In this document: piece by piece, positions 1 to 7,503 of the stretch | Layout of the letters: every line of letters begins with the position of its first letter | Position numbering within the stretch: the stretch's first letter is position 1 | From: Akkermansiaceae bacterium | Lineage (GTDB): Bacteria > Verrucomicrobiota > Verrucomicrobiia > Verrucomicrobiales > Akkermansiaceae | DNA length: 37,037 nt | NCBI GenBank assembly: GCA_026461385.1 | Contig: JAPJNB010000208.1 | Span: 1-37,037 of the forward strand | Direction: 5' to 3' | The notes under the pieces: generated by a model | Databases searched by the model: none | What the model was told of the DNA's origin: nothing | The model's input: the letters and a program-made list of their open reading frames with translations, nothing else | Translations under genes and position numbers: made by a program

Positions 1-702
1 GCCGTGCGCCGCGCGAAGGTAGACAAGCCGCCAACTTGGTTCCATTCGTATTCTCTCGCCGACCTGACCATTCGAGAGCGGCGGCAAGCGTTACACTTCG
101 CGATGCGGGAAGGCAAAGAGACGCACGGCGGGATCTTCGCGGTGATGATTGACGGAATCGGTGACTTGTGCGCCGACCCCAATGACTCTGCTGAGGCTTT
201 CGCCTTAGTGACTGAACTTCACACCGCCGCGATCTTTTACGATTGCGCGATCATCACCATATTACACGAGAACCCCGGTGGCTCTGAGACTGGTAAAACC
301 CGAGGCCACCTTGGTTCACAAATGGAGAGGAAGGCTGAGACGAACTTAAGGCTTGCGAAGGACAGCCACGGGGTCACGACGATGTGGGCTGAGAAGGCAA
401 GGCACTGCTATTTGCCAAAGTCAGAAGGACCATGCTTCGCTTGGAACGATCAAGCCATGATGCACACGAGTTGCGGAACAGCGAGGGAAATGAAATCCGC
501 TGAGTTGCGCGAGAAGATGACTTCAGAAGCCGACGCCGCATTCAGTGAAGTGGGAACAATGACTTACACCGAACTCGTGGAGGCAATCAAGAAAGCTCTT
601 GATGTGAGTGAACGCACCGCAAAAAGCAGGGTCACCACTTGGCTTGCCGAAGGCATCACTCGGAAGACTTCCACAGGAAACCATACCCTAACCAACCCAT
701 GA
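1..702 (+). CDS. RepA-like AAA ATPase (5' truncated by window)
   Basis: The reading frame is open from the first base, so the N-terminus, including any Walker A loop, lies outside the window. What remains resembles the C-terminal part of RepA/AAA_25-type ATPases that help start replication of plasmids, phages and satellites. A hydrophobic strand ending in Asp-Gly (FAVMIDGIGDL, near residue 50) fits a Walker B strand. A second strand leads into ILHENPGGSETGKTRGHLG, the typical conserved stretch of this family. The tail (about residues 180-230) looks like a small winged helix or helix-turn-helix. The gene overlaps the next one by ATGA, and an iteron-like array starts just downstream, which supports a role in replication of the element. 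The family assignment is by pattern only; a DNA-repair or primase-associated ATPase remains possible. Confidence 0.65.
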   Translation, partial: AVRRAKVDKPPTWFHSYSLADLTIRERRQALHFAMREGKETHGGIFAVMIDGIGDLCADPNDSAEAFALVTELHTAAIFYDCAIITILHENPGGSETGKTRGHLGSQMERKAETNLRLAKDSHGVTTMWAEKARHCYLPKSEGPCFAWNDQAMMHTSCGTAREMKSAELREKMTSEADAAFSEVGTMTYTELVEAIKKALDVSERTAKSRVTTWLAEGITRKTSTGNHTLTNP

Positions 703-899
703 AATCAGAAATTGGTGCAAAGGTGCAAAAGGGTGCAAAAGTTGGTGCAATTCACCAGAGGTGCAATGGTGCAAAACCCTATATAGGGTTTGCACCGTTG
801 TTGCACCAAAACACTAGGCGGAGGTGCAACGCTAAAAAGATTGAAGAACTCGTTGGCGAAGTGATCGAGGATCTAGCGAAGCGCCTAGCAAAGCCGTGA
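699..899 (+). CDS. Small hypothetical protein encoded across an iteron array
   Basis: The ATG at 699 overlaps the stop of the ATPase gene (ATGA), which suggests translational coupling. The product has 66 residues. Its N-terminal half reads as repeated Gly-Ala-Lys units (GAKVQKGAKVGA) followed by PYIGFAPL, because the DNA here is made of GGTGCAA repeats and a palindrome. The C-terminal half is a charged helix (KKIEELVGEVIEDLAKRL). The frame may be kept open mainly to tolerate the repeats, so a protein function is uncertain. Similar low-complexity peptides occur downstream of replication genes in phages and satellites. Confidence 0.4.
   Translation: MKSEIGAKVQKGAKVGAIHQRCNGAKPYIGFAPLLHQNTRRRCNAKKIEELVGEVIEDLAKRLAKP
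714..829 (+). repeat. GGTGCAA iteron-like array with central palindrome
   Basis: The 7-mer GGTGCAA occurs at 714, 722, 732, 744, 760, 768 and 823, and inverted (TTGCACC) at 790 and 801. A perfect 16-bp palindrome, AACCCTATATAGGGTT, lies at 775-790. The flanking inverted copies extend it to an almost perfect hairpin at 768-796, with one unpaired A. Direct repeats beside a Rep-type ATPase gene, with an A/T-rich palindrome core, are the usual look of an initiator-binding origin. Origin function is inferred. Spacing between copies is irregular (8 to 22 bp), unlike classical plasmid iterons. Confidence 0.6.
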
Positions 900-997
900 A
901 GCTCTCTGAATCTACTCATGAAGCATGGACTCAAGAATTGCGCTGAGAGCGGCTACAGAGGCGCACAGGCAGCGAAAATTTGTCACCATCCAAGGAT

Positions 998-1447
998 ATG
1001 GAGACATTCTTACATCATATTGAAGGGGCGGAAAATCATTGCCCACTTACCGCTTTGATCGAAAAGGAAGGCGTAGAGGATACTGAGCAGTCCGAGACAA
1101 TCGACCTTGGCGATCTGAAGGGAATCCCCAAAAATGCCGTTCTAACCATTTTACGATTGATCCTTCCAACTGGCCGTGCGAATAGCCCCGCATACTGGCG
1201 AAACGCGACCGCCCGTCTTTGTGTCCTCGCGCACAGCCTGAGACTCGAGGAAGTCGGCCAGCTCAGTCTTGCTGAATTGGCAAGCATGCTTGGCGTGAGC
1301 CGCGCCTTGCTCTCGCACAAGTCCGTCCATCTCCGCGACTTCGCTGGGCTGAGTCATCACGGTGGGCGATGTGCAGCGGCACGCGAAGTGTATTCGCGAA
1401 CTACAAAGCAAGCGTGGGTCCGAAGAAAGCAGAACAGTGAATCATGA
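998..1447 (+). CDS. Helix-turn-helix hypothetical protein
   Basis: About 149 residues from ATG 998; an in-frame TTG at 980 would add six. The first 60 residues are acidic and featureless. A helical region then leads into a helix-turn-helix candidate around LSLAELASMLGVSRALLSH, and the C-terminus is basic (VRRKQ). This suggests DNA binding, perhaps regulation or recognition of the element's own DNA. It lies between the replication-like region and the terminase-like gene, with about 180 bp of non-coding DNA after it. No specific family is recognised. Confidence 0.55.
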   Translation: METFLHHIEGAENHCPLTALIEKEGVEDTEQSETIDLGDLKGIPKNAVLTILRLILPTGRANSPAYWRNATARLCVLAHSLRLEEVGQLSLAELASMLGVSRALLSHKSVHLRDFAGLSHHGGRCAAAREVYSRTTKQAWVRRKQNSES

Positions 1448-1626
1448 TCTTCATCCTTGATCTCATCGAGGCCGTTCGCTTGGCGGTGGCGCTCGCAAGG
1501 CAGCACCTACCCCCTATGGGAACCCTACGATCCCCAATTTTTCCCGCAGTTGCGCCTCATCTCGATAAAGGCGCATGAGCAAATCGAAAAGTTTCCTAGT
1601 CCCCATCACTGAACCAACCACTAGAA

Positions 1627-2133
1627 ATGACCGCCAAACCAAAACCAAAACCGCCTAGCCTAGCCGCCCTAGCTCGAAGCTCAGGCATCTCCCGTGAGAC
1701 TCTCCGGACATGGCAGGCACAAGGAATCAATATCCATTCACCGGATGAACTGCTTGCACGCATCGAAGGAAAAAAGGGCAAATCGACTGGCAAGTTGGCA
1801 GAGCTAAAGGAGGAGAAGTTAAAATTAGAATGCCAGCGTTTGCAAACCATCATCCTCCGTGAAGAGGAACTACTCGTGCCAACCGAGGACATTCTCGCAG
1901 TCGCCAAGTTAGTCGGTATGACGACAAGACTCATCTTCCGCGAGATGGCCGGCGCAGTCATCAATCAACTTGATGGCCGAACTCAATCGGAGATGTTTCG
2001 AATTCTCCGCAAAGAAGTTGATGAGCGACTAATGCAAATCTCAGAAATGGACTATATGCCGGATTCACCACTAGCCAAAAGGCTCGAACGAAAAATCGCA
2101 TCCTATGCAAAACAATTCCCAGCACCTAATTGA
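1627..2133 (+). CDS. Phage Nu1/small-terminase-like DNA-binding protein
   Basis: 168 residues. After a Pro/Lys-rich start there is a helix-turn-helix (LAALARSSGISRETLRTWQAQG, residues 10-31) followed by a Leu/Glu/Lys-rich coiled coil (about 55-80). A C-terminal helical domain then contains LVPTEDILAVAKLV and a conserved-looking IFREMAG...LDG segment. The order helix-turn-helix, KLE-rich coiled coil, '(L)VP' element and helical tail matches small terminase subunits of the Nu1 type, which recognise DNA for packaging. No large terminase gene follows, so the protein may redirect another phage's packaging machine or may be a general DNA-binding protein. The 3' end overlaps the next gene by 29 bp. 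Confidence 0.5.
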   Translation: MTAKPKPKPPSLAALARSSGISRETLRTWQAQGINIHSPDELLARIEGKKGKSTGKLAELKEEKLKLECQRLQTIILREEELLVPTEDILAVAKLVGMTTRLIFREMAGAVINQLDGRTQSEMFRILRKEVDERLMQISEMDYMPDSPLAKRLERKIASYAKQFPAPN

Positions 2134-2377
2134 CCGCTTCCGCAAAGCCTGCAAACCTCCAGGCGTTTTTGAGCTAACCGAGGTGTTCACCGAGTTGGCA
2201 ATGAAAGAACTCCGCGATGAATCCAAGCCACAGCGCGAAAAGTATAACTCCGCGATCCGGTTGCTTTGTTCCGTTCCGGCCATCAGTGACCGCTTATCAG
2301 ACTCAGCCATGAACGAGATTTTTTGCAGCCAAGGAATCGAGCTACCTTGTGAAATTTTGACTTCGGCAATCCAGTGA
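2105..2377 (+). CDS. Hypothetical protein, mobile element
   Basis: 90 residues, starting inside the end of the preceding gene. The composition is mixed helical (DRFRKACKPP near residue 10, then a Glu/Lys-rich region and several Cys residues). No signal peptide, membrane segment or known motif is visible. Tight overlap and the same strand place it in the operon of the element. The function is unknown. Confidence 0.45.
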   Translation: MQNNSQHLIDRFRKACKPPGVFELTEVFTELAMKELRDESKPQREKYNSAIRLLCSVPAISDRLSDSAMNEIFCSQGIELPCEILTSAIQ

Positions 2378-2396
2378 CAACTCGATCCAACTGACA

Positions 2397-2636
2397 ATGA
2401 CCAACCCCACCACCGAAATTGACCTCGCCGAACGCGCTCAATTTTACCGCGTATGCCCGAGAACGATCCGGCGTTGGGTCACCGCAGGCGTGGACGTGAA
2501 TGATTCGCTTGCCGTCGCGCATCACATCGTCCTGCAGCGCAAAAACCCGCGCACCGAAACGCTCGAAGTGATCCTTGCCGAACTTGATGCCGACACTGCC
2601 GAGCTCACTGAAGAAGATTTCTCCAATGCAAAATAA
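2397..2636 (+). CDS. Small helix-turn-helix protein, mobile element
   Basis: 79 residues. The N-terminal half contains a probable helix-turn-helix (AERAQFYRVCPRTIRRWVTAG, residues about 12-32), like MerR/excisionase-type or terminase-type winged helices. The acidic C-terminus (AELDADTAELTEEDF) could contact a partner. The end overlaps the start of the next gene by 11 bp. This arrangement, a helix-turn-helix followed by 'GVDVND', resembles the start of the Nu1-like protein upstream, so the two may be distant paralogues. Function is inferred to be DNA recognition only. Confidence 0.5.
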   Translation: MTNPTTEIDLAERAQFYRVCPRTIRRWVTAGVDVNDSLAVAHHIVLQRKNPRTETLEVILAELDADTAELTEEDFSNAK

Positions 2637-3129
2637 CAAAACACCCGACGCCACTCTAATGGCACTACAAGCATCAGCCATGTTAGAGCGTGGCCCGAAT
2701 GAATCACGCTTAAATCACGCCACCCGTTGTTATGAAGTCGGCGCGAAATTGAAGCGCACAATTCCCGATCCCGATCCAGTCTTGGCCGCTACCGTTAGAG
2801 CTGCGGTACAAGCCCGACTCGATGCGTCACGCAAGAAGTCTGCGGCAACCCAAGCGCGCTACATCGTCAGCGAGACACTCAGGCGAATTGCGCGTCCCAC
2901 CCCAGCCATCATCTCACCAACCGGAGCCGTCGCTCGCCGGATCGCCGCCAACGCCGACAAAAAAATTCCGCTCTCGGATGTCCCAGATTCAAAGTTAATC
3001 GAAAGCGCGACTCACCGCAGCGCACCCGAAGCAGGCCGAGCCGAGGCCATCGCAGAGCTTGCACGCCGAGGATTCGCAGTCGCCAAAAATGGCGTGATTT
3101 CCCGCAGCCTTAAAAAGATCACCAAGTAA
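2626..3129 (+). CDS. Hypothetical protein, mobile element
   Basis: 167 residues from ATG 2626, which overlaps the previous stop and is preferred over the longer frame opening at 2575. The protein is Ala/Arg-rich and basic, with long predicted helices (residues 50-100) and a C-terminal stretch (residues 120-165) containing LIESATHRSAPEAGRAEAIA. That stretch resembles the short helical repeats at the C-terminus of some phage-associated proteins. No enzyme motif is visible. It is probably co-transcribed with its neighbours, with 3 bp to the next gene. The function is unknown. Confidence 0.5.
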   Translation: MQNNKTPDATLMALQASAMLERGPNESRLNHATRCYEVGAKLKRTIPDPDPVLAATVRAAVQARLDASRKKSAATQARYIVSETLRRIARPTPAIISPTGAVARRIAANADKKIPLSDVPDSKLIESATHRSAPEAGRAEAIAELARRGFAVAKNGVISRSLKKITK

Positions 3130-3132
3130 ACC

Positions 3133-3696
3133 ATGATTAACCAATTCCAAGTCCATCCGCTCGACATCGCTCCGGCCATCGCATCGTTGACCCTTACCAA
3201 GAACGAAACGACCGCGGTCTCCAAGGCCTGCGATAAGATCCGCGCAAACCTTGCTCTCGAAGCTCAGGCGCATCCAGACAACCTCCGAACGAAGCTACAC
3301 GAGGCCGAGTTGCATTTCAACGACACAGGCAGCGAGGAATCACTCCAAGCCTATCAAGACGCCGCGCGTGCGCTCGCCGGAGCCACCGAGGGATTTGCTG
3401 GCGTCCAACGATCGACCGCACACCGAAACGAGGGCGTCATCGACTCTCTCATGCCGATCGCGCTGAGAGCTGCCGACGAACTTCATGCCAAAATCCGCGA
3501 AGCTGCTGGCAAAGTGGCCGAGGCCGAGAATTCAGCGAAGACCGCTTTCAGCAATCTCGATTTTTCCGCCTCATTCGATGATCGCCTGCAACGAACCTTC
3601 GATTTGCTCGCCGAGGATCGGATGAAGATCGAGCAAAACCACGCCGCCTTGCATTTCTTGGTGAGCTGGCATCTTGCCGAGAATCCCTACGGCTAA
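3133..3696 (+). CDS. Hypothetical helical protein, last gene of the element
   Basis: 187 residues, mainly acidic and Ala-rich helix with probable coiled-coil stretches (about residues 70-130 and 140-170). There is no signal peptide or membrane segment. It follows the preceding gene after 3 bp and is followed by an intrinsic terminator at 3732, so it closes the operon. It resembles the many unassigned coiled-coil proteins of phage late or satellite regions, but no family can be named. Confidence 0.5.
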   Translation: MINQFQVHPLDIAPAIASLTLTKNETTAVSKACDKIRANLALEAQAHPDNLRTKLHEAELHFNDTGSEESLQAYQDAARALAGATEGFAGVQRSTAHRNEGVIDSLMPIALRAADELHAKIREAAGKVAEAENSAKTAFSNLDFSASFDDRLQRTFDLLAEDRMKIEQNHAALHFLVSWHLAENPYG

Positions 3697-3731
3697 ATTT
3701 TCCGGCTTCCTCATACTTCGTCGGATTACCG

Positions 3732-3765
3732 ACCCACCTTGGCAGAGATGTTGGGGTGGGTTTTT
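3732..3765 (+). terminator. Intrinsic terminator at the end of the mobile-element operon
   Basis: A 7-bp stem ACCCACC/GGTGGGT with a 16-nt loop is followed by TTTTT. It lies 35 bp after the last gene of the element. Confidence 0.7.
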
Positions 3766-3867
3766 CTGTTAGGTGATAGAATGAAGTCTCGTTTCTAATA
3801 AAGGCAGTTTAAGGGCAGTGAGGATTTTTCTGCTAGATGAAAATCTCCACAAGTCATTGAATATAAG

Positions 3868-3942
3868 TGGAGCCGCTGGTCGGAATTGAACCGACGACCT
3901 ATTCATTACGAATGAATTGCTCTACCCCTGAGCTACAGCGGC
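3868..3942 (-). tRNA. tRNA-Thr (anticodon CGT)
   Basis: A complete cloverleaf reads on the minus strand: acceptor GCCGCTG/CAGCGGC, D arm GCTC/GAGC, anticodon stem ATTCA/TGAAT with loop TTCGTAA (anticodon CGT, reading ACG), variable AGGTC, T arm GTCGG/CCGAC with loop TTCAATT, discriminator T and an encoded CCA. The 3' end points toward the mobile element on its left, the usual orientation when a tRNA gene serves as an integration site. Confidence 0.95.
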
Positions 3943-4191
3943 CTTGGAAAGGTTTCACCTCCCGTGGTTGCTTGCCGGTTTGGTGGGTAAAACCCCTCCG
4001 TCATGGAAGCGGTGTTTTGATACCACTTCAGGCTGGCTTGGCAAATTCAAAATCGGTAATCCCGCTAATTTTGGGATAGGCTGCTCACTTTTTTCGGTTA
4101 GAGGCGAGTTTTAGGCGTTTTTTTTAGCAAAGAGTCGGTTTTTTGTGCTTAGAAGGCTTGACATCCCGCACTGGTTTGGTGAGTTGTTGCC

Positions 4192-4521
4192 ATGGCTAAG
4201 AAATCAGCACCCGTTAAAGATAGATTCAACAAAACCCAAATCCTCGATGCAATTGCTTCGGAAACCTCGCTAAGCCGCAAGCAAGTGGCATCCGTCCTCG
4301 ACGGGTTGGCAGGCGTGATCAAGTCGCACATCAGCAAGAATGCCGTTGGTGAGTTCGTTCTCCCAGGCATGCTCAAGATCAGCACGGTCCGCAAGCCAGC
4401 AGTGAAGGCGCGCAAGGGCATCAATCCTTTCACCAAGGAGGAAGTGACCTTCAAGGCCAAGCCAGCCTCCACGGCTGTCAAAGTGCGTCCTTTGAAGGCT
4501 CTCAAGGATATGGCAGTCTGA
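4192..4521 (+). CDS. HU/IHF-family DNA-binding protein
   Basis: 109 residues. The order of elements follows the HU fold: two N-terminal helices (NKTQILDAIASETSLSRKQV), a dimer strand region ending in GEFVLPGMLKI, then a basic beta-arm region that reads ARKGINPFTKEE where HU usually has GRNPxTGE. The tail (VKVRPLKALKDM) is the family's closing helix. It should bend and compact DNA as a dimer in the nucleoid. The N-terminus is slightly extended with a basic stretch (MAKKSAPVKDR). It is monocistronic, with a terminator right after it. A TTGACA box occurs at 4158-4163, but no convincing -10 box fits the start. Confidence 0.88.
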   Translation: MAKKSAPVKDRFNKTQILDAIASETSLSRKQVASVLDGLAGVIKSHISKNAVGEFVLPGMLKISTVRKPAVKARKGINPFTKEEVTFKAKPASTAVKVRPLKALKDMAV

Positions 4522-4563
4522 ATCATCAAAGGTTTGCGGCTTGTCCGAAACCATTGAAAACCT

Positions 4564-4598
4564 AAGCGGCTCCCGGTTTTTCCGAGGGCCGCTTTTTT
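4564..4598 (+). terminator. Intrinsic terminator after the HU gene
   Basis: A GC-rich stem (AAGCGGC.TC.CGG pairing with CCG.GG.CCGCTT) with a TTTTT loop is followed by a T run. It ends the HU transcript and separates it from the next operon. Confidence 0.85.
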
Positions 4599-4644
4599 CG
4601 TCTGATCGGCGGGGAGTGCAACTTTGATTTTCGATGAGTTGCGA

Positions 4645-4672
4645 TTGAGGTGGAGGTGTGGTAGGCTATACC
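4645..4672 (+). promoter_or_regulatory. Candidate sigma-70-type promoter of the lipid/esterase operon
   Basis: TTGAGG (4645-4650) and TATACC (4667-4672) are separated by 16 bp and lie between the HU terminator and the first gene of the long plus-strand gene train. An alternative pairing is TTGCGA (4639) with TAGGCT. The call rests on position and weak consensus only. Confidence 0.3.
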
Positions 4673-4739
4673 GCTCGTTTCGACATTGGAGGAACCTCGA
4701 GGGTTCGGAGTGAGCGCCCCCCCCAAGATATTGCCCATC

Positions 4740-5432
4740 ATGAATGCCTATCTATCGACCTTAAGTGAGCACGAAGTTCGAATCCCCTGTGCTGGGGCGA
4801 TCCTTCACGGCGATGTGAGCGTTCCGGCTGGTGCCACTGCGCTGGTCGTTTTCGCACATGGTAGCGGTAGCAGTCGGCTAAGTCCTCGCAACCGTTTGGT
4901 TGCAGGTGAAATGCACCGACGAAATCTTGCGACGCTGTTGTTTGATCTTCTAACGCCCGAAGAGTCCATGTCGGAGGCTCGTTCAGGAGCGTTGAGGTTC
5001 AACATTCCATTGCTCACCGAGCGGTTGCTGTCGGCGACCCATTGGGCGAAGCAAAACGAGCATGTCGGAAAAATGGCGTTGGGCTACTTTGGCGCAAGCA
5101 CGGGTGCTGCCGCAGCGCTTGTGGCCGCGTCGAAGTCCCCAGAGGTCAAAGCCGTCGTTTCTCGCGGGGGCAGGACTGATCTAGCAGGGGATGCAATCGC
5201 CCATGTGGCGGTACCCACCTTACTGATCGTTGGGGAGCTTGATTTTCCGGTGATTCGCTGGAATGAGGAGTCGCTTGCACGTTTGCCGGGAACCAAGCGG
5301 CTCACCCTCATCAAGGGGGCCACCCATCTCTTTGGAGAGCCTAATGCTTTGGAAGAGGTGGCCGTTTTAGCTGCCGACTGGTTTGATGCTTATCTAACAA
5401 AAAACATAAAACAAGAAAGTTCACTGTCATGA
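4740..5432 (+). CDS. Alpha/beta hydrolase, dienelactone-hydrolase family
   Basis: 230 residues from ATG 4740. Longer in-frame GTG (4710) and TTG (4686) starts exist, and the latter region has a GGAGG, so the start is open. Visible features are the oxyanion stretch VVFAHGSGSS (residues 37-46), the nucleophile elbow GASTG (Ser120), an acid candidate Asp168 in VGELDFP, and His196 in GATH. There is no signal peptide, so it is cytoplasmic. It should hydrolyse an ester or lactone-type bond; the substrate is unknown. It overlaps the next gene by ATGA. Pairing of this hydrolase type with phosphoribosyltransferase/erythromycin-esterase proteins is a recurring arrangement in bacteria, so the two probably act together. 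Confidence 0.8.
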   Translation: MNAYLSTLSEHEVRIPCAGAILHGDVSVPAGATALVVFAHGSGSSRLSPRNRLVAGEMHRRNLATLLFDLLTPEESMSEARSGALRFNIPLLTERLLSATHWAKQNEHVGKMALGYFGASTGAAAALVAASKSPEVKAVVSRGGRTDLAGDAIAHVAVPTLLIVGELDFPVIRWNEESLARLPGTKRLTLIKGATHLFGEPNALEEVAVLAADWFDAYLTKNIKQESSLS

Positions 5433-7459
5433 ATGCTACATCTATCATCCGTACCTTTACCAATCGCCGGGATGCGGGTCGTCAACTTGCTGAATCGCTG
5501 TCGAAGTTTGCTGTCGATGAAAACCTCATCATCCTTGCGTTGCCGCGTGGGGGAGTTCCGGTAGCCGCCGAAATTTCTACGGCACTCGGCAAGCCATTCG
5601 ATATTCTGATTGTGAGAAAACTTGGGGTTCCAGGCCATGAAGAAGTCGCCATGGGTGCCATCGCGAGCGGCGGATTCCGTGTGATGAGTGATGAAATTTG
5701 CTCCATGCTTGGGTTGACCCAGGCCGAGATCGAAGAGGTCGTGCAGCGCGAGACCGCTGAAATTTCTCGGCGAGAAAAGCTATATCGGGGCAACCGCGCG
5801 GTGCCATCGGTGGCAGGGCAAACGGTTATTCTAGTGGACGATGGTATTGCTACCGGATCAACCGTTTCCGCCGCCATCGAGTTGTTGCGGTACGAGGGCG
5901 CAAAAAAAATTGTGATTGCGGTGCCGGTCGCCCCTCCTGCGACTGCGGAGCGCCTGCGCGAAGAGGCGGACGAGGTGGTGACCTTAATCGAACCGGAGCC
6001 ATTTCTTTCGGTTGGGCAGTGGTATGACCAGTTTGCTCAGACCAGCGATGATGAGGTTCGCGCGCTTTTGAAAGAGCATCATCCAGAGGTCGATCTGCCT
6101 CGGGCGAAGACGGGAGAATTTGTCGAAGGCAAGCACGTCCTCCATCAGATCCGTGAGCACGCAAAGCCTCTAACAGGGTCCGCTACGGATTATGATGAAC
6201 TGGTCGAGATGATCGGCGATGCAAGCGTGGTTTTGTTAGGTGAGGCGTCGCATGGGACTCATGAGTTTTACCGTGAGCGGGCGGAGATCACCAAGCGGTT
6301 GATTGTTGAGAAAGGCTTCACGGCGGTGGCGGTCGAGGCCGACTGGCCCGATGCTTACCGCGTGAATCGATACGTGCGAGGGGAAGCGGGCGATCATGAT
6401 AGCGTTGAAGCGCTCGGCGGGTTTGATCGATTTCCCGCATGGATGTGGCGCAATGCAGACGTGCTTGATTTCATCGGATGGTTGCGGGATCACAACGATC
6501 ATGTCTACTCACTAGAGCATCAGGCTGGGTTTTACGGCCTTGATTTGTATAGTCTTCACAAATCCATGAATGAGGTGATTGCGTATCTCGAGCGCAAAGA
6601 TCCTGAGGAAGCAGCCAAGGCGAGGACCCTCTACGGGTGCATGAATCGTTACGGCAGCGATCCGCAAAATTATGGACTCATGGTGGGTTCTGGCGTGAGT
6701 GAGAGTTGCCGGGCCGAGGTGATTCAGCAGTTGACCGATCTGAGGGCGAAGGAGGTGGAATACCTCGCAGATCAAGGGCCAGTTGCGGCAGACGAATTTT
6801 TCTTTGCGGAGCAAAATGCACGCTTGGTGAAGAATGCCGAGCAGTATTACCGGAAGATGTTTCGATCGAATGCATCTTCATGGAACCAGCGCGACGAGCA
6901 CATGATGGAGACCTTGGTCGAGCTGGTGGCGCATTTGCAATCGCGGCAGGGATCTGCAAAAGTGGTGGTCTGGGCGCACAACAGCCATTTGGGCGACGCT
7001 CGTGCGACGGAAATGTCACAGCGAGGAGAACTGAACATCGGCCAGTTGGTTCGGCAGGCGTTTCCCTATCAGAGCAAGCTGATCGGTTTCACCAGTTACA
7101 CGGGCACCGTGACTGCGGCCTCGGGTTGGCATTTGCCGGCAGAAAGAAAAAACGTGCTACCCGGCATCGATGGAAGTTACGAGAAATTGTTCCATCAAGT
7201 TGGGATTCCCAACTTTTGGCTCGATTTGAGCCGAGAGAACTCTGCGGTAGAGGCATTAAGAAGTGCTCGATTGGAGCGGGCCATTGGCGTCGTTTATTTA
7301 CCGGAATCCGAGCGTCAGAGCCACTATTTCAAGGCCGATTTGGTTGCGCAGTTCGATGCGATTTTACACTTCGACCTGACACGGGCCGTTGAGCCGCTTG
7401 AGCGAACCGCCGAATGGGCGAAAGACGAGGCTCCAGAGACATATCCTGTGGGATTGTGA
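5429..7459 (+). CDS. Phosphoribosyltransferase-erythromycin esterase fusion
   Basis: 676 residues in two enzyme-like domains. Residues about 10-215 are a type I phosphoribosyltransferase, with the PRPP loop VILVDDGIATGST at 133-145 and an upstream PRGGVPVA. Residues about 245-660 belong to the erythromycin esterase (Ere) family: GEASHGTHEF (271-280) with the candidate catalytic His275, VAVEADWPD soon after, and VVWAHNSHLGD near residue 515. Ere enzymes open macrolide lactones, but this chromosomal, fused form is not shown to confer resistance and may act on an endogenous ester. It is coupled to the upstream hydrolase by ATGA. There is no secretion signal. The domain calls are firm; the substrate is unknown. 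Confidence 0.85.
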   Translation: MNATSIIRTFTNRRDAGRQLAESLSKFAVDENLIILALPRGGVPVAAEISTALGKPFDILIVRKLGVPGHEEVAMGAIASGGFRVMSDEICSMLGLTQAEIEEVVQRETAEISRREKLYRGNRAVPSVAGQTVILVDDGIATGSTVSAAIELLRYEGAKKIVIAVPVAPPATAERLREEADEVVTLIEPEPFLSVGQWYDQFAQTSDDEVRALLKEHHPEVDLPRAKTGEFVEGKHVLHQIREHAKPLTGSATDYDELVEMIGDASVVLLGEASHGTHEFYRERAEITKRLIVEKGFTAVAVEADWPDAYRVNRYVRGEAGDHDSVEALGGFDRFPAWMWRNADVLDFIGWLRDHNDHVYSLEHQAGFYGLDLYSLHKSMNEVIAYLERKDPEEAAKARTLYGCMNRYGSDPQNYGLMVGSGVSESCRAEVIQQLTDLRAKEVEYLADQGPVAADEFFFAEQNARLVKNAEQYYRKMFRSNASSWNQRDEHMMETLVELVAHLQSRQGSAKVVVWAHNSHLGDARATEMSQRGELNIGQLVRQAFPYQSKLIGFTSYTGTVTAASGWHLPAERKNVLPGIDGSYEKLFHQVGIPNFWLDLSRENSAVEALRSARLERAIGVVYLPESERQSHYFKADLVAQFDAILHFDLTRAVEPLERTAEWAKDEAPETYPVGL

Positions 7460-7503
7460 TTTCCGCTTGCGTATGGCCGATTGCGGGGCGAAAACTCCTC
7501 ACG

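Noticed and set aside
714..829. CRISPR-like array
   Set aside because: Repeats are only 7 bp, unevenly spaced and in both orientations, with no spacers of constant length; an iteron-type array fits better.
3867..4079. 70-codon ORF starting MEPLVGIEPTTYSLRM
   Set aside because: It is the antisense reading of the tRNA-Thr gene, a well-known false ORF.
4158..4186. TTGACA box as promoter of the HU gene
   Set aside because: The -35 hexamer is perfect, but the -10 position reads GAGTTG only a few bases from the ATG.
6706..7392. 228-codon plus-strand ORF inside the esterase fusion gene
   Set aside because: It overlaps the well-supported PRTase-Ere frame completely, and its product is Arg/Gly-rich without any domain pattern.
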